In this document: piece by piece, positions 24,714 to 33,718 of the stretch
How positions within the stretch are numbered: the stretch's first letter is position 1
Layout of the letters: each line of letters opens with the position of its first letter
Assembly (NCBI GenBank): GCA_043816955.1
Contig: JBDRHL010000117.1
Coordinates: 1 to 48,610 of the forward strand
Direction: 5' to 3'
DNA from: JBDRHL01 sp043816955
Lineage (GTDB): Bacteria > Planctomycetota > Phycisphaerae > Sedimentisphaerales > CAYZTY01
Length of the DNA: 48,610 nt
The notes under the pieces: generated by a model
What the model was told of the DNA's origin: nothing
What the model saw: only the letters and a program-made list of their open reading frames with translations
The model's database searches: none
Made by a program: the position numbers and the translations under genes

Positions 24714-26783
24714 TTAATCGCGAATTTCAATATCGATACTACGACCAAATCTGTCCGGCAGGGACAAATCAAGGATATATTCTCCAGGGCTCAACTCAAA
24801 CGACGGCACATGTAAGTATACTGGCAGCTTCAATTTGGCACCACCTTCATTTTCAATAGTTATTACCCTGTTACCAATGCCGATCTTCCTAACAGGAGAT
24901 GCTATTTTCAACCTTATCAAGGCTCCACCTGCATCCACCTCCGGCTCAGTGGTTCGCAGTAATATCCGCCAGAGATGTTCTATGTTGCCACTTGGGTATA
25001 ATTCCTCAATACCCTGGCTATCACCATATCGAGGGCCGAGTTTACGCGGCACATCTTCTCCAAGCATTTTATAAATAAACGGTCGCCACGTCTCGATGAT
25101 GAACTGCTCGGCATATGTAGCACGGAAAGGCTGCAAACCAACCGGCCAGGCATTGAAACCAAACTCGTTACGAATCCGATTGGCCATATCAAGCATTTCC
25201 ACCGTCGCTCCGAAGAGCCTGTCAACATCATCACTCGTACCGGCTTCTATCGCCCTGGCCAGGAAAAATATCTCGCTGACGTATCGCCAGATCCGCCCGG
25301 CCTGTTCAGAACGCAGCATACCAAGTTCCAATTGTATATATTCTAAAGGTTTTAATTGTGACTTGAGCAGCTTACAGTCTTCGTACGCTTCGCGGGCCAA
25401 GTCAATCGCTCTGTCCTTCTCAGCAAGAACATCCTCAAGCAAAGATGGATCACGCGACTGGATCCTGTTGTGCGTCTCAAGCCAATCAGGCTGCCACTTC
25501 GCAAGGCTTAGGAACTCAAAAGCACTTTCGATATTCCAGCAATGTGGAATACGGTTGGCATAACTTATAGCATATGTACCAAGAGTCATATAAGTTTTCT
25601 GAGCAATCTCTTCGGTTGGCTCAAGAACCTTGCGAAATATTTTGCTGTCAGTATGTTTATACCGCTGTTTCAGGTAACTGTCCCATAGTTGATCGATCGA
25701 AGTGTCAACATCCTGAGCCAACTGGCCAAAACAATATAAATTAAAGGCGTTCGGATGATCTATCGTCAACCAGGGGTCGTCAAAGGATGTCGGCGAATCA
25801 ACCCTGCCGACAACGCCAAGACAGTTCTTCTGTTTAGCGTTTTCGAAACGCTTTTTGAAATCTACCGGTGTCAAGTTCGGTGTCCAGGTACCGCCCATAA
25901 TCTCGCGATTGAGACTGAACTCGACAATATGGGGATTCTTAAATGCTCCTATAAGTCGGTCATCGGGATATTCGGTACCACAAAAGTCCTGCGGGCAGTA
26001 TTTACTCATCAGAATAACTTCTTCGGGCAAATCCTGCATAGCGACTAACATCTGTTCGGTCTCGGTATGCTTTAGCACTTCGCGAAAATGCGCATGGGTA
26101 AAAGTACGAACAACAAGTCCCTTGCCAAGTTTTTTTAATGGATCGAGAACAATATCCACTATTTGTCTTATTCTACCGGTTGCGTCGAGCTTTCTGCACC
26201 GCCGACAGCAACAACCAGCCTGGCTCATTATATTGATACCGGCACACTCAGCCATCGATAAAACCAGTCCGGTCACATCGGGCATGGCATCGAAGGATTC
26301 ATATATTTTGCCACGAATCACCTCGGCAACCAACGGATGCGACAGGCATATTGGGTAATCCTGCCCAACTGCTTCCGGATACTGCTGATAAAACTCATCG
26401 GGGAAATAAGGCTCGTGATGCCACAACCATAACTGCAAATTCTCTTCAGTGCACCAATCGTTTATCTGTCGGACAAGATCCTGGCGCCTGCGAATATGGT
26501 CGCCGTAACTGCCCTTTCGAGCAATCCTGTCAAAATACCCATAGCGAACCAGCCAGTCCAGGTCGATACCACCTTCTTTAGGCCGGCCGGTAAGTTCAAT
26601 ACTCCTAATACCGTAATCGGTAGCAACATCTATGTAACGCTTTATTTTGTTGGCATTTTGCAGTAACATCGCCCAGTTATCATACTTATTGAACGCCTCG
26701 AAAGGCCCTTGAAGATGGGTTAATGACCAGCGACGAACCTGAAAACTCGGCTGTTGTTTTTTGTTTACATGCACAGCACCCAT
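24714..26783 (-). CDS. Predicted TIM-barrel glycoside-hydrolase-like protein
   Basis: The 689-residue protein lacks a signal peptide. The first 370 residues read like a (beta/alpha)8 barrel (GIRSIELTGRPKEGG, LWLWHHEPYFPDE, VTGLVLSMAECAGINIMSQ, VEFSLNREIMGGTW), reminiscent of GH67/GH115-type uronic-acid enzymes. A Cys cluster (CCCRRCRK, about 191-198) sits in one barrel loop. The middle is helical and the C terminus is a small beta domain ending LPDRFGRSIDIEIRD. Which residues are catalytic is not clear. AAGGAT precedes ATG 26783. It is 43 bases downstream of the secreted lipoprotein gene. Confidence 0.6.
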   Translation of the reverse strand: MGAVHVNKKQQPSFQVRRWSLTHLQGPFEAFNKYDNWAMLLQNANKIKRYIDVATDYGIRSIELTGRPKEGGIDLDWLVRYGYFDRIARKGSYGDHIRRRQDLVRQINDWCTEENLQLWLWHHEPYFPDEFYQQYPEAVGQDYPICLSHPLVAEVIRGKIYESFDAMPDVTGLVLSMAECAGINIMSQAGCCCRRCRKLDATGRIRQIVDIVLDPLKKLGKGLVVRTFTHAHFREVLKHTETEQMLVAMQDLPEEVILMSKYCPQDFCGTEYPDDRLIGAFKNPHIVEFSLNREIMGGTWTPNLTPVDFKKRFENAKQKNCLGVVGRVDSPTSFDDPWLTIDHPNAFNLYCFGQLAQDVDTSIDQLWDSYLKQRYKHTDSKIFRKVLEPTEEIAQKTYMTLGTYAISYANRIPHCWNIESAFEFLSLAKWQPDWLETHNRIQSRDPSLLEDVLAEKDRAIDLAREAYEDCKLLKSQLKPLEYIQLELGMLRSEQAGRIWRYVSEIFFLARAIEAGTSDDVDRLFGATVEMLDMANRIRNEFGFNAWPVGLQPFRATYAEQFIIETWRPFIYKMLGEDVPRKLGPRYGDSQGIEELYPSGNIEHLWRILLRTTEPEVDAGGALIRLKIASPVRKIGIGNRVITIENEGGAKLKLPVYLHVPSFELSPGEYILDLSLPDRFGRSIDIEIRD

Positions 26784-26826
26784 AAACTAAGATCCTTTTT
26801 TTAAATGGCTTGAAGCTTTAAATGGA

Positions 26827-28908
26827 TTATCTTTCGATCTGCCAAGCCAAGTTTTTCAATCGCAAACTTGGTCTGGCCGCGGTCAGATATGCCTCAATGT
26901 AAAAACGCAGTTTGTTTTCCGGCAACCCAAAAGCTGTCCTTAATACGCCTAAATCCTGTCCCGGCTCGTATCGTGGCTTGAAGAGCTCTTTGCCGCTGCC
27001 ATCGGCAACCACCGCTCGGTACTGCCAGTAGTCAGATTCCTCACTGTCCCAACTCAGTGCCGAAAGCTGCCCTGCTGTTACTGATTTATCCCGGCACAAC
27101 TCGACTTTGCCCACAATAACAGGCTCCAAAGTCAAGCTGTACAGCTTGACGTGATTTTCCGTAGCACTGATGTGGAACCTTACCATTATATCCTGACTTG
27201 GCTGCCTGGAGGCTTCGATTAAGAGACTGGGTGTTTTCCCGAGCTTTACCAGGCGAGTAATCTGCTTTCTTTTACCATCAGCGACAACATTCTGCCAGTC
27301 GTACCAATTGAGTTTACCCAGCCCGATATAGGTAAATTCATCAGGGCCTTCAACCTCAATTTCGGCAGTCAGCAGCAGCCAGCTATTTTTCGGCACACTT
27401 ACCGTGCGCTCGATATACCAATTGCCGTCGAACTGGCCGTTATCCGGGCCGAAATCCACTATCTTCCTGCCGGTTTCGCCTTCGGAGCTAACCTGCCCAG
27501 GTAGCAGATTTTTCCAAAGAGACCCGGCCTGCGCATTCAGCCAATGCTCAGGCAGCAGATTCTTTGCCTTAGCAACGTCGCTGCCTGTAATAACAAAATC
27601 CCGTCCTTTAATCTCAGCGGTGCAGTTGTCCCGGGCGACTAACTGTGAGGCTTGTACCGGTATTGGCTCTGTTTTGCTTTGCGTTTTTGAGCTGGCATTT
27701 TCCCGCGAGCGGTTTGCCAGGCGGATTGCCCGCCAGTATTGGCTTGGCGGTGCAAGTAATCTGTACTCATGAGAGAGCTTGTCAAAATCCTTACTTGCCG
27801 GCATACGATCTTTCCAGTTACTATCCGTCAGAGTTCCGCCCCAATACAGCCAGTACCCGTCAGTATGATCCATAAGCTCAATTATATTCATCGCAAGCTG
27901 CACTGGCGTATAATAGCCGATTGTCAGTCCGCCAAAATAGCGGGCATTGAATCCTCTGGAACGCAAATAGTCCTGATGCGATCGGCTGAAAGTGTAATAA
28001 CCATTATAATACTCTATATGGCTGTGCAGCAGGGAAGGCTGCTCGGAGGTGCTGCTTCCGCGGATAATGCCGTTACAGTACCAATGCGCAAAATACGGAT
28101 ACTGTGCCACGAAAAAATGCGGCCATATCTTACGAGCCTCTATCGTCGCTTCCGCAACAATTTGTGCCAAGGCATCCTCAAGATATTTCTCGTATTCAAC
28201 AGCCAGACCGTGGCCATCCACCCACCCCGCCCTGGCTGATTTTTCAGGCAAAGAGTCCGTTTTAATACCCTGCTTGGCGAGAAAACCGCCAAAGCAATGG
28301 TCGCAAAAGCAGTGCCGTTTGCGAGGGTCCCAGTAACCCGGGTATATTGTCCCAAAGGGATAGGATTCGTTTTCCAGCAGTACTCCGCCGGCAACGTCGG
28401 CCTCCTTTAGCGTTTGAGCTGCAATCTTCCAGACAGGAAGCCATATCCCGAACCAGTAACGCCTTTCAAGCGGACATGGAGCAAAACCAACCTGGCCATC
28501 TGCCATTACTACGTGTCGGTATTCGTGGCGTTTCAAAATTGCCGCAAGCTCATTGCCGACAGTATAAAGCGAGGCCAAAGGTGTTATCCCAGCCTTTTTG
28601 GCATCGAGCACGCCGGCACGGAAACGTGCAATCTGGTCTTTGTTCAGGTCATCGGTTGTAAGTATCTGCTCGGCATCCTCCGCAGATTTTTCCTGGCTGT
28701 TGCTTAACGCAAAAAACTGCATGCTGTCAACGTCCAGCCCGTTTTTCGCAAAAACCTCATAAAAATTTCCCGGCCCACCAAAATGCCATATAAAACCGGT
28801 GGAGTCCATTAGATTGGTTCTGGTAATGTCCGCACTCTGCGGTGCAGCCGATACACAACTGCTAACAATCAGTAAAACACTCAAAAGGGAAAATTTTAAC
28901 TGTCTCAT
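26827..28908 (-). CDS. Predicted secreted lipoprotein, glycoside-hydrolase-like
   Basis: The 693-residue protein has an N-terminal hydrophobic leader ending in a lipobox-like VSSC (MRQLKFSLLSVLLIVSSC), so it is probably a lipoprotein. The body (about 40-420) resembles an amylase- or GH42-like TIM barrel with a Cys cluster (HCFCDHC) inside WDPRKRHCFCDHCFGGFL. The C-terminal third reads as beta-sandwich domains (GNWYIERTVSVPKNSW). ATG 28908 has AAGGA 7 bases upstream; the longer frame from 28938 would hide the signal peptide. The Cys pattern CxCxxC is common in uncharacterised planctomycete hydrolases. Confidence 0.6.
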   Translation of the reverse strand: MRQLKFSLLSVLLIVSSCVSAAPQSADITRTNLMDSTGFIWHFGGPGNFYEVFAKNGLDVDSMQFFALSNSQEKSAEDAEQILTTDDLNKDQIARFRAGVLDAKKAGITPLASLYTVGNELAAILKRHEYRHVVMADGQVGFAPCPLERRYWFGIWLPVWKIAAQTLKEADVAGGVLLENESYPFGTIYPGYWDPRKRHCFCDHCFGGFLAKQGIKTDSLPEKSARAGWVDGHGLAVEYEKYLEDALAQIVAEATIEARKIWPHFFVAQYPYFAHWYCNGIIRGSSTSEQPSLLHSHIEYYNGYYTFSRSHQDYLRSRGFNARYFGGLTIGYYTPVQLAMNIIELMDHTDGYWLYWGGTLTDSNWKDRMPASKDFDKLSHEYRLLAPPSQYWRAIRLANRSRENASSKTQSKTEPIPVQASQLVARDNCTAEIKGRDFVITGSDVAKAKNLLPEHWLNAQAGSLWKNLLPGQVSSEGETGRKIVDFGPDNGQFDGNWYIERTVSVPKNSWLLLTAEIEVEGPDEFTYIGLGKLNWYDWQNVVADGKRKQITRLVKLGKTPSLLIEASRQPSQDIMVRFHISATENHVKLYSLTLEPVIVGKVELCRDKSVTAGQLSALSWDSEESDYWQYRAVVADGSGKELFKPRYEPGQDLGVLRTAFGLPENKLRFYIEAYLTAARPSLRLKNLAWQIER

Positions 28909-29016
28909 ATTAAAGTCCTTATCTTTGAACAGATACAAAACGCTCGTTGATACATATGATTTGAATTTACAGGCTGTTGGGTTGGCTTATAATCACTTTT
29001 GGGAATTTTTCTGTTC

Positions 29017-30555
29017 TCAGTTTGCCTGGCAGTTTTCGTCCTCAGGGTCGTTGCATTTGAGCCAGTTATTCGCGAATAAGGCCAAGTCTTCCAGATTGAT
29101 ATAGCAGTCCTCGTTCAGGTCACCGGCGAACAGCAAGCCCATATTCCTGACCATCCCGCAGTCTACAGGTGCTCCATCAGAATCAGTGCCGATACCCTTG
29201 AACACAAACAGACTATCAACCACAGCGTTAAATGAAGTATTTCTGCCGACGGATATCCTGATCGAGGCTGTGCCTGCAGGTGCTTTGGCGATTCCCATAA
29301 CCTTTTCATACTCACCGGTCAACAAAGGCAGCAGCTTCTGAGTCCCCACAACCGATGAACTGCTATTAAGAAACTGTACTTTCATCCAAAGGGATCCGCT
29401 TGCGCGTTTTATATGATAACCATAAGTATAATAAGCCCCTGCCGTAGCGGAAACACTCTGTTGCACTTCCGTAGTGCCGGAGACATTCGCGATATGAAGT
29501 GCACCGTCGCCGGCCAGAACATCCCCGGACTGAGCCTGTTCTACCGTGCCGCCACCGACAACACTCCAGCTGTCGGGAACAACACCCGTCCATGACTCAA
29601 AACCACCATTAGTAATAAGATTTATGCCATCGTTGGTAACATCGGCAAAGCTGTTTTCCGACAATGTGATTCTGCCCGTACCTTCGGTATTGTCATTGAA
29701 GCTGTTGAATATTACCCCTGAGCCTGAACCAAAGGTATTGTTACTGGCACTGACTTCGCCGACAAGTCTGTTACCGACAAGGTCCGCACCGTTAATAAAG
29801 TTGCAGTCCACAACATTAATATCCGCTGAACCGTAGGCTGCCCCCCAGATATTCAGGTGATTCAAATCGTTCGCGCCATCAAAGGTGCAGCCGAGAACTT
29901 CAAAACCGTACGTATTACATCCGTCAGGCTCTATATCAAGCCCCTGATATTTATTGCCGCGAAAATAACAGTTTTTTATCACACCTCCGTTTGCATCCAC
30001 ATATGAAAGCCCCTGCCTGTGGTTGTCTATAATGTTGCAGTTTTCAACCGTTACACCATAAACGCCGTCCGAAACGTAAATACCGTCATATGGAACGTTC
30101 TTAATGGTACAGTCCTTGATAGTTATATTGCAAATACCATAGGCGTTTCCATAAGCTATCTTAATGCCCCATCTCCAGTTGGGAACATCCGAGAAACGGT
30201 CCTGATCAATTGATAACCCCTGAATAACCCAGCCTGTGCCTGGACTTATTAATTGATACGGATCAGCCGAGGATGCCCGCTTCATTGTCGCGCCATAACC
30301 GTCAAGAGTTACATTCTCGTATCGTTTCGTATCATTGCCAAAGTACACCGATCCTGACATATAGTAGAGTTTTGGCGGAATATATACCGTCCCGCCGTCT
30401 CCGGCAGCGGCAACGGCAGCGTTAAATGCTGTCGCATTGCCACTTCCAGCGGCCTCGCTGTCCGCTATAGCACCGTAATCCTCTACATTGACGGTCGCGC
30501 CACAGGCAATCGCACATATCCAAAGCAGCACTGATAAGCCGACAAAATTTCGCAT
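29017..30555 (-). CDS. Secreted right-handed beta-helix protein, CBM4/9-like, half-dockerin
   Basis: The 512-residue secreted protein has a signal peptide (MRNFVGLSVLLWICAIACG), a pectate-lyase-superfamily beta-helix (about 20-320; VEDYGAIADSEAAGSGNATAF and repeated ITIKDCTIKNVPYDGIYV-type turns), a CBM4/9-like domain (from NGGFESWTG, about 325-455) and a single EF-hand dockerin-like tail (GDLNEDCYINLEDLALFANN). ATG 30555 is fixed by AAAGGAGG 9 bases upstream; a longer frame to 30606 lacks a signal at its start. It is a paralogue of the 30648-32840 protein and lies directly downstream of it. Pectate lyase, rhamnogalacturonan lyase or GH activity cannot be distinguished from sequence. Confidence 0.85.
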   Translation of the reverse strand: MRNFVGLSVLLWICAIACGATVNVEDYGAIADSEAAGSGNATAFNAAVAAAGDGGTVYIPPKLYYMSGSVYFGNDTKRYENVTLDGYGATMKRASSADPYQLISPGTGWVIQGLSIDQDRFSDVPNWRWGIKIAYGNAYGICNITIKDCTIKNVPYDGIYVSDGVYGVTVENCNIIDNHRQGLSYVDANGGVIKNCYFRGNKYQGLDIEPDGCNTYGFEVLGCTFDGANDLNHLNIWGAAYGSADINVVDCNFINGADLVGNRLVGEVSASNNTFGSGSGVIFNSFNDNTEGTGRITLSENSFADVTNDGINLITNGGFESWTGVVPDSWSVVGGGTVEQAQSGDVLAGDGALHIANVSGTTEVQQSVSATAGAYYTYGYHIKRASGSLWMKVQFLNSSSSVVGTQKLLPLLTGEYEKVMGIAKAPAGTASIRISVGRNTSFNAVVDSLFVFKGIGTDSDGAPVDCGMVRNMGLLFAGDLNEDCYINLEDLALFANNWLKCNDPEDENCQAN

Positions 30556-30647
30556 TCTACTCGCCTCCTTTAATATAGGGGCGACCCTACTTATAGACAA
30601 GGCCACCCCTATTGTGTCAATTCAAAGTCAATCTCACTTTAAACGCA

Positions 30648-32840
30648 CTACCAGGTCTCTATGCAGTTTGAGTCGGTCGGGTCATTGCACAATAGCCAAT
30701 TCTCAGCAAACAATGCGACATCTTCCAGATTAACGTAGCAATCCTCACTGATATCACCTGTGCTGAGCAATCCCATTGCCTTGACCTGTTCGCAGGTTGT
30801 TGGCGCTATCCTATCGATTTTAGCCATCGCTATAAATCTGTTATCAGTCGTAGCCGTCATCGCGATATCAATGTGGCCGTTGCCGCCGGCAACATTGACA
30901 ACGGTACGGTCAATATAAAGAAATTCCGACTTATAGCCTATAGCAGGGTTACCCTCAGCCCAGCCGACCACGCGAATCTGGTCATAGCTGCCGCCCCGAT
31001 CGCTGTTACCTTGAACGTCGGTAATAACGTGCGGCCTAGGTAACGCATCGATTACCTTCACAGAACCGTCGTTCGGTTCGACATCGTAGGGCGGCGGAGG
31101 GTTATATGCCCAGTGATAATCCACGCCGTTGATACTGCACTTCACCCATCTGCTGTAACCTGGACTACCTATCGCCACGGTTACCTCGTACAGACCGTCC
31201 GGGACATCAACCCTGAAGTAATCGTTGGCCAAATTGCAGAGAATCGCATCGCGGTACAACGGATCATAACCAACATTTGTGCTATCACTGATTGGACTGT
31301 AAGTTCCATCACCGCTGAAGCCGTAGCCGACATTAGGATCATAAATCGTTGTCGGCAATACAGAAACATAACCCGGGGCAGTCAGATAAGGATAATACAG
31401 AGGTGATGAAGCACCCGAACGATTATCGTCAAAGTCAAACAGGTAACTCTCAATAATCCCATCATCGATATCTGTCAAATCGCCACCGTCAGGACCAATG
31501 CCCTCGAACATAAAGACTTCATCAACCATCGCATCAAAGCCTGAGTCTTTTCCTATGGAAATTCTGATTGATGCTGTGCCTACAGGCGCCTTTGTAATAC
31601 CCATAACCTTTTCGTACTCACCGATAGCCAGTGCCAGCAATTTTTGCGTCTCAAGCACCGATGAGCTGCCGTTAAGGAATTCGACCTTCATCCAAAGCTG
31701 GCCGGACGTACGATTCACATAGTAACCGTATGTGTAAAACGATTCTGCTGTAGCCGAAATGGTCTGTTGTACCTCCGTAGTTCCGGAAACGTTGACGATA
31801 TGAAGAGCGCTGGCTCCTGCCAGTGCATCGTTAACGTCTGTTTCTTCGACCGTACCGCCGCCGACAATACTCCAGCCGTCGGGGTTACCGCCCGTCCAGG
31901 ACTCAAAGCCGCCGTTGGTAATCAGGTCTATTCCGTTATTGGTAACATCGGCGAAGCTATTTGCTGTCAGGGTTATCTTGCCAGTACCTTCGGTATTATC
32001 ATTGTAGCTGTTAAATATTACACCTGAGCCAGATTCAAAGGTATTATCGCTAGTCCTGAGTTCGCCTGTGAGCCTGTTGCCGATGAGATCTGCGCCGTTG
32101 ATGAAGTTGCAGTCCGTAACGTCAATATCCGCCGAGCCGTAAGAGGCACCCCAGATATTCAGATTGTCGTCGCCGTCAAAAATACAGCCGCTGACCTCAA
32201 AAACGGACGTGTTATGACCGTCAGGCTCGATATCAAGTCCCTGGTAGGCGTTGTTGTTAAAGTAACAATTCTTCACAACGCCGCCGCCGATCGTATCCAC
32301 AAAGGCAATACCCTGCCGGTGGTTATCAACAATATTGCAATCCTCAATCGTTACATTGCCGCTCTCGTTACTTATGTTGATACCGTCATAAGGCACATTC
32401 TTGACAGTGCAGTCCTTGATCAGTATCCTGCTCCGGCTGTAATTGCAGGAAATACCCCAGCTCCAGTTAGGGACGTCGGAGCCGCGGTTGCCGTCAATGG
32501 TCATTCCCAGAATACTCCACCCGCTGCCCGGAAGCAGTATCAGAAATGGGTCCGTTCCGGTGGAGATCCTTCGCAGTGCCGTGCCGTAGCCGTCAAAAGT
32601 AACGTCGTTGTAGACGGTCCCGGCCACATCAAAGGCAATCGTGGCATCCACATAGTACACGCCGGCGGGGAAGATACACGTGCCGCCATTGCCCGCTGCG
32701 GCAATAGCATTCCGGATAGCCGTTACGTTCCCTGAGGCAGCGCCTTCGTCATCAGACACAAGCCCCGTAACATTGACTGTCGCGCCGCTGGCAACCCCAC
32801 ATATCCCAAACAAAACAAACGCAAAAACAAACCTTCTCAT
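30648..32840 (-). CDS. Secreted beta-helix protein, CBM4/9-like, jelly-roll-like domain, half-dockerin
   Basis: This 730-residue secreted protein has a signal peptide (MRRFVFAFVLFGICGVASG), a parallel beta-helix like its neighbour (about 20-320; NVPYDGINISN, VDNHRQGIAF), a CBM4/9-like domain (NGGFESWTGGNPDGWS) and then an additional domain (about 475-690; SYLFDFDDN, YDPNVGYGFSG, DYFRVDVPDGLYEVTVAIG, HRSEFL-type ending). It ends in an EF-hand tail (GDISEDCYVNLEDVALFAEN). The extra domain recurs in three other genes here and resembles the beta-sandwich that precedes rhamnogalacturonan acetylesterase domains. AGGAGG lies 7 bases before ATG 32840. Confidence 0.85.
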   Translation of the reverse strand: MRRFVFAFVLFGICGVASGATVNVTGLVSDDEGAASGNVTAIRNAIAAAGNGGTCIFPAGVYYVDATIAFDVAGTVYNDVTFDGYGTALRRISTGTDPFLILLPGSGWSILGMTIDGNRGSDVPNWSWGISCNYSRSRILIKDCTVKNVPYDGINISNESGNVTIEDCNIVDNHRQGIAFVDTIGGGVVKNCYFNNNAYQGLDIEPDGHNTSVFEVSGCIFDGDDNLNIWGASYGSADIDVTDCNFINGADLIGNRLTGELRTSDNTFESGSGVIFNSYNDNTEGTGKITLTANSFADVTNNGIDLITNGGFESWTGGNPDGWSIVGGGTVEETDVNDALAGASALHIVNVSGTTEVQQTISATAESFYTYGYYVNRTSGQLWMKVEFLNGSSSVLETQKLLALAIGEYEKVMGITKAPVGTASIRISIGKDSGFDAMVDEVFMFEGIGPDGGDLTDIDDGIIESYLFDFDDNRSGASSPLYYPYLTAPGYVSVLPTTIYDPNVGYGFSGDGTYSPISDSTNVGYDPLYRDAILCNLANDYFRVDVPDGLYEVTVAIGSPGYSRWVKCSINGVDYHWAYNPPPPYDVEPNDGSVKVIDALPRPHVITDVQGNSDRGGSYDQIRVVGWAEGNPAIGYKSEFLYIDRTVVNVAGGNGHIDIAMTATTDNRFIAMAKIDRIAPTTCEQVKAMGLLSTGDISEDCYVNLEDVALFAENWLLCNDPTDSNCIETW

Positions 32841-32915
32841 CTTATATCCTCCTAATTTTCATTTATTCCAAACCATACTTGTTTATCAAATAGCTCAGCT
32901 GATAACTCCAGCCAA

Positions 32916-33662
32916 TCAGGGCTCCTCGTCAAACATCATGAAGAGTCTCTCGGTCTTGGTCTCGTCGTTATACCCGTCGCGGAACATTTCGTTGTACTCC
33001 CATTCGTATAACGGGTTACCGTGATACGCCAGCGGATGTTCAGTAACTCTGCCTTTATCTTTATAATATTTAACGTGGGCATCACCATAGCCGACATTCC
33101 ACCCGCCTGAAGGGTTCTTGTGAGCCCAGTCAAGATCGCTATAGAAAACATCACATAAAAAGGCACCTCTGCCGATATCCTTCATCTTTTTGTCGGGCCC
33201 GCGCTTGTTCAATACGAATGAAGACCGGGTGTGCCTGTAATGCAGGGGGTCCATAACTTCCTGATGATACAAAAACCACGGATTTTGGCTGGTCTCAAAC
33301 GCCCACCAATTGTTACGCTGACTGGGACAATAATACGCCTGGGGCGTCTTGATGTAGTTTAGCTGTATAAGCAGGCCGAAGCCGTTCAAGCCGTCATTCA
33401 GGGAGTAGTTGTACCAGTAAATCACCGGCAGGGTCCAGGCTGCGTAGTAGTCTATATAAGGCAGTCTGCTCTCGTAGTCTTCTGCATACAAAACAGCACC
33501 CAACGCCAACTGCCTCATGTTCGAGGCGCATACAACCCTTCGGGCATGTTCACGAGCCCGGTTCAAAGACGGAACAAGGATCGACAGCAGCACCGCGATA
33601 ATTGCTATCACAACCAGCAGCTCTACCAATGTAAAAGCGTGTTCATTCTTTTTTCGCACCAC
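32916..33662 (-). CDS. Prepilin-type N-methylation domain protein (DUF1559-like)
   Basis: The 248-residue protein opens with a type IV/type II secretion prepilin signature (HAFTLVELLVVIAIIAVLLS) just after a basic leader, then ARRVVCASNMRQLALG, as in the large planctomycete pseudopilin-like family, with H-x-G-type C terminal (GGWNVGYGDAHVKYYKDKG). The protein is anchored by its N-terminal helix and exported by a type II-like machine. The frame is open from ATG 33737, which overlaps the upstream gene by 19 bases. A GTG near 33662 (or 33659), just before the prepilin motif, seems a more usual start, but neither has a decisive ribosome site. Confidence 0.75.
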   Translation of the reverse strand: MVRKKNEHAFTLVELLVVIAIIAVLLSILVPSLNRAREHARRVVCASNMRQLALGAVLYAEDYESRLPYIDYYAAWTLPVIYWYNYSLNDGLNGFGLLIQLNYIKTPQAYYCPSQRNNWWAFETSQNPWFLYHQEVMDPLHYRHTRSSFVLNKRGPDKKMKDIGRGAFLCDVFYSDLDWAHKNPSGGWNVGYGDAHVKYYKDKGRVTEHPLAYHGNPLYEWEYNEMFRDGYNDETKTERLFMMFDEEP

Positions 33663-33718
33663 TTCACAACCCTTCGCAAAAGCAAACTGCCCTTTCAGCC
33701 GGCTTAAACACCACTCGG

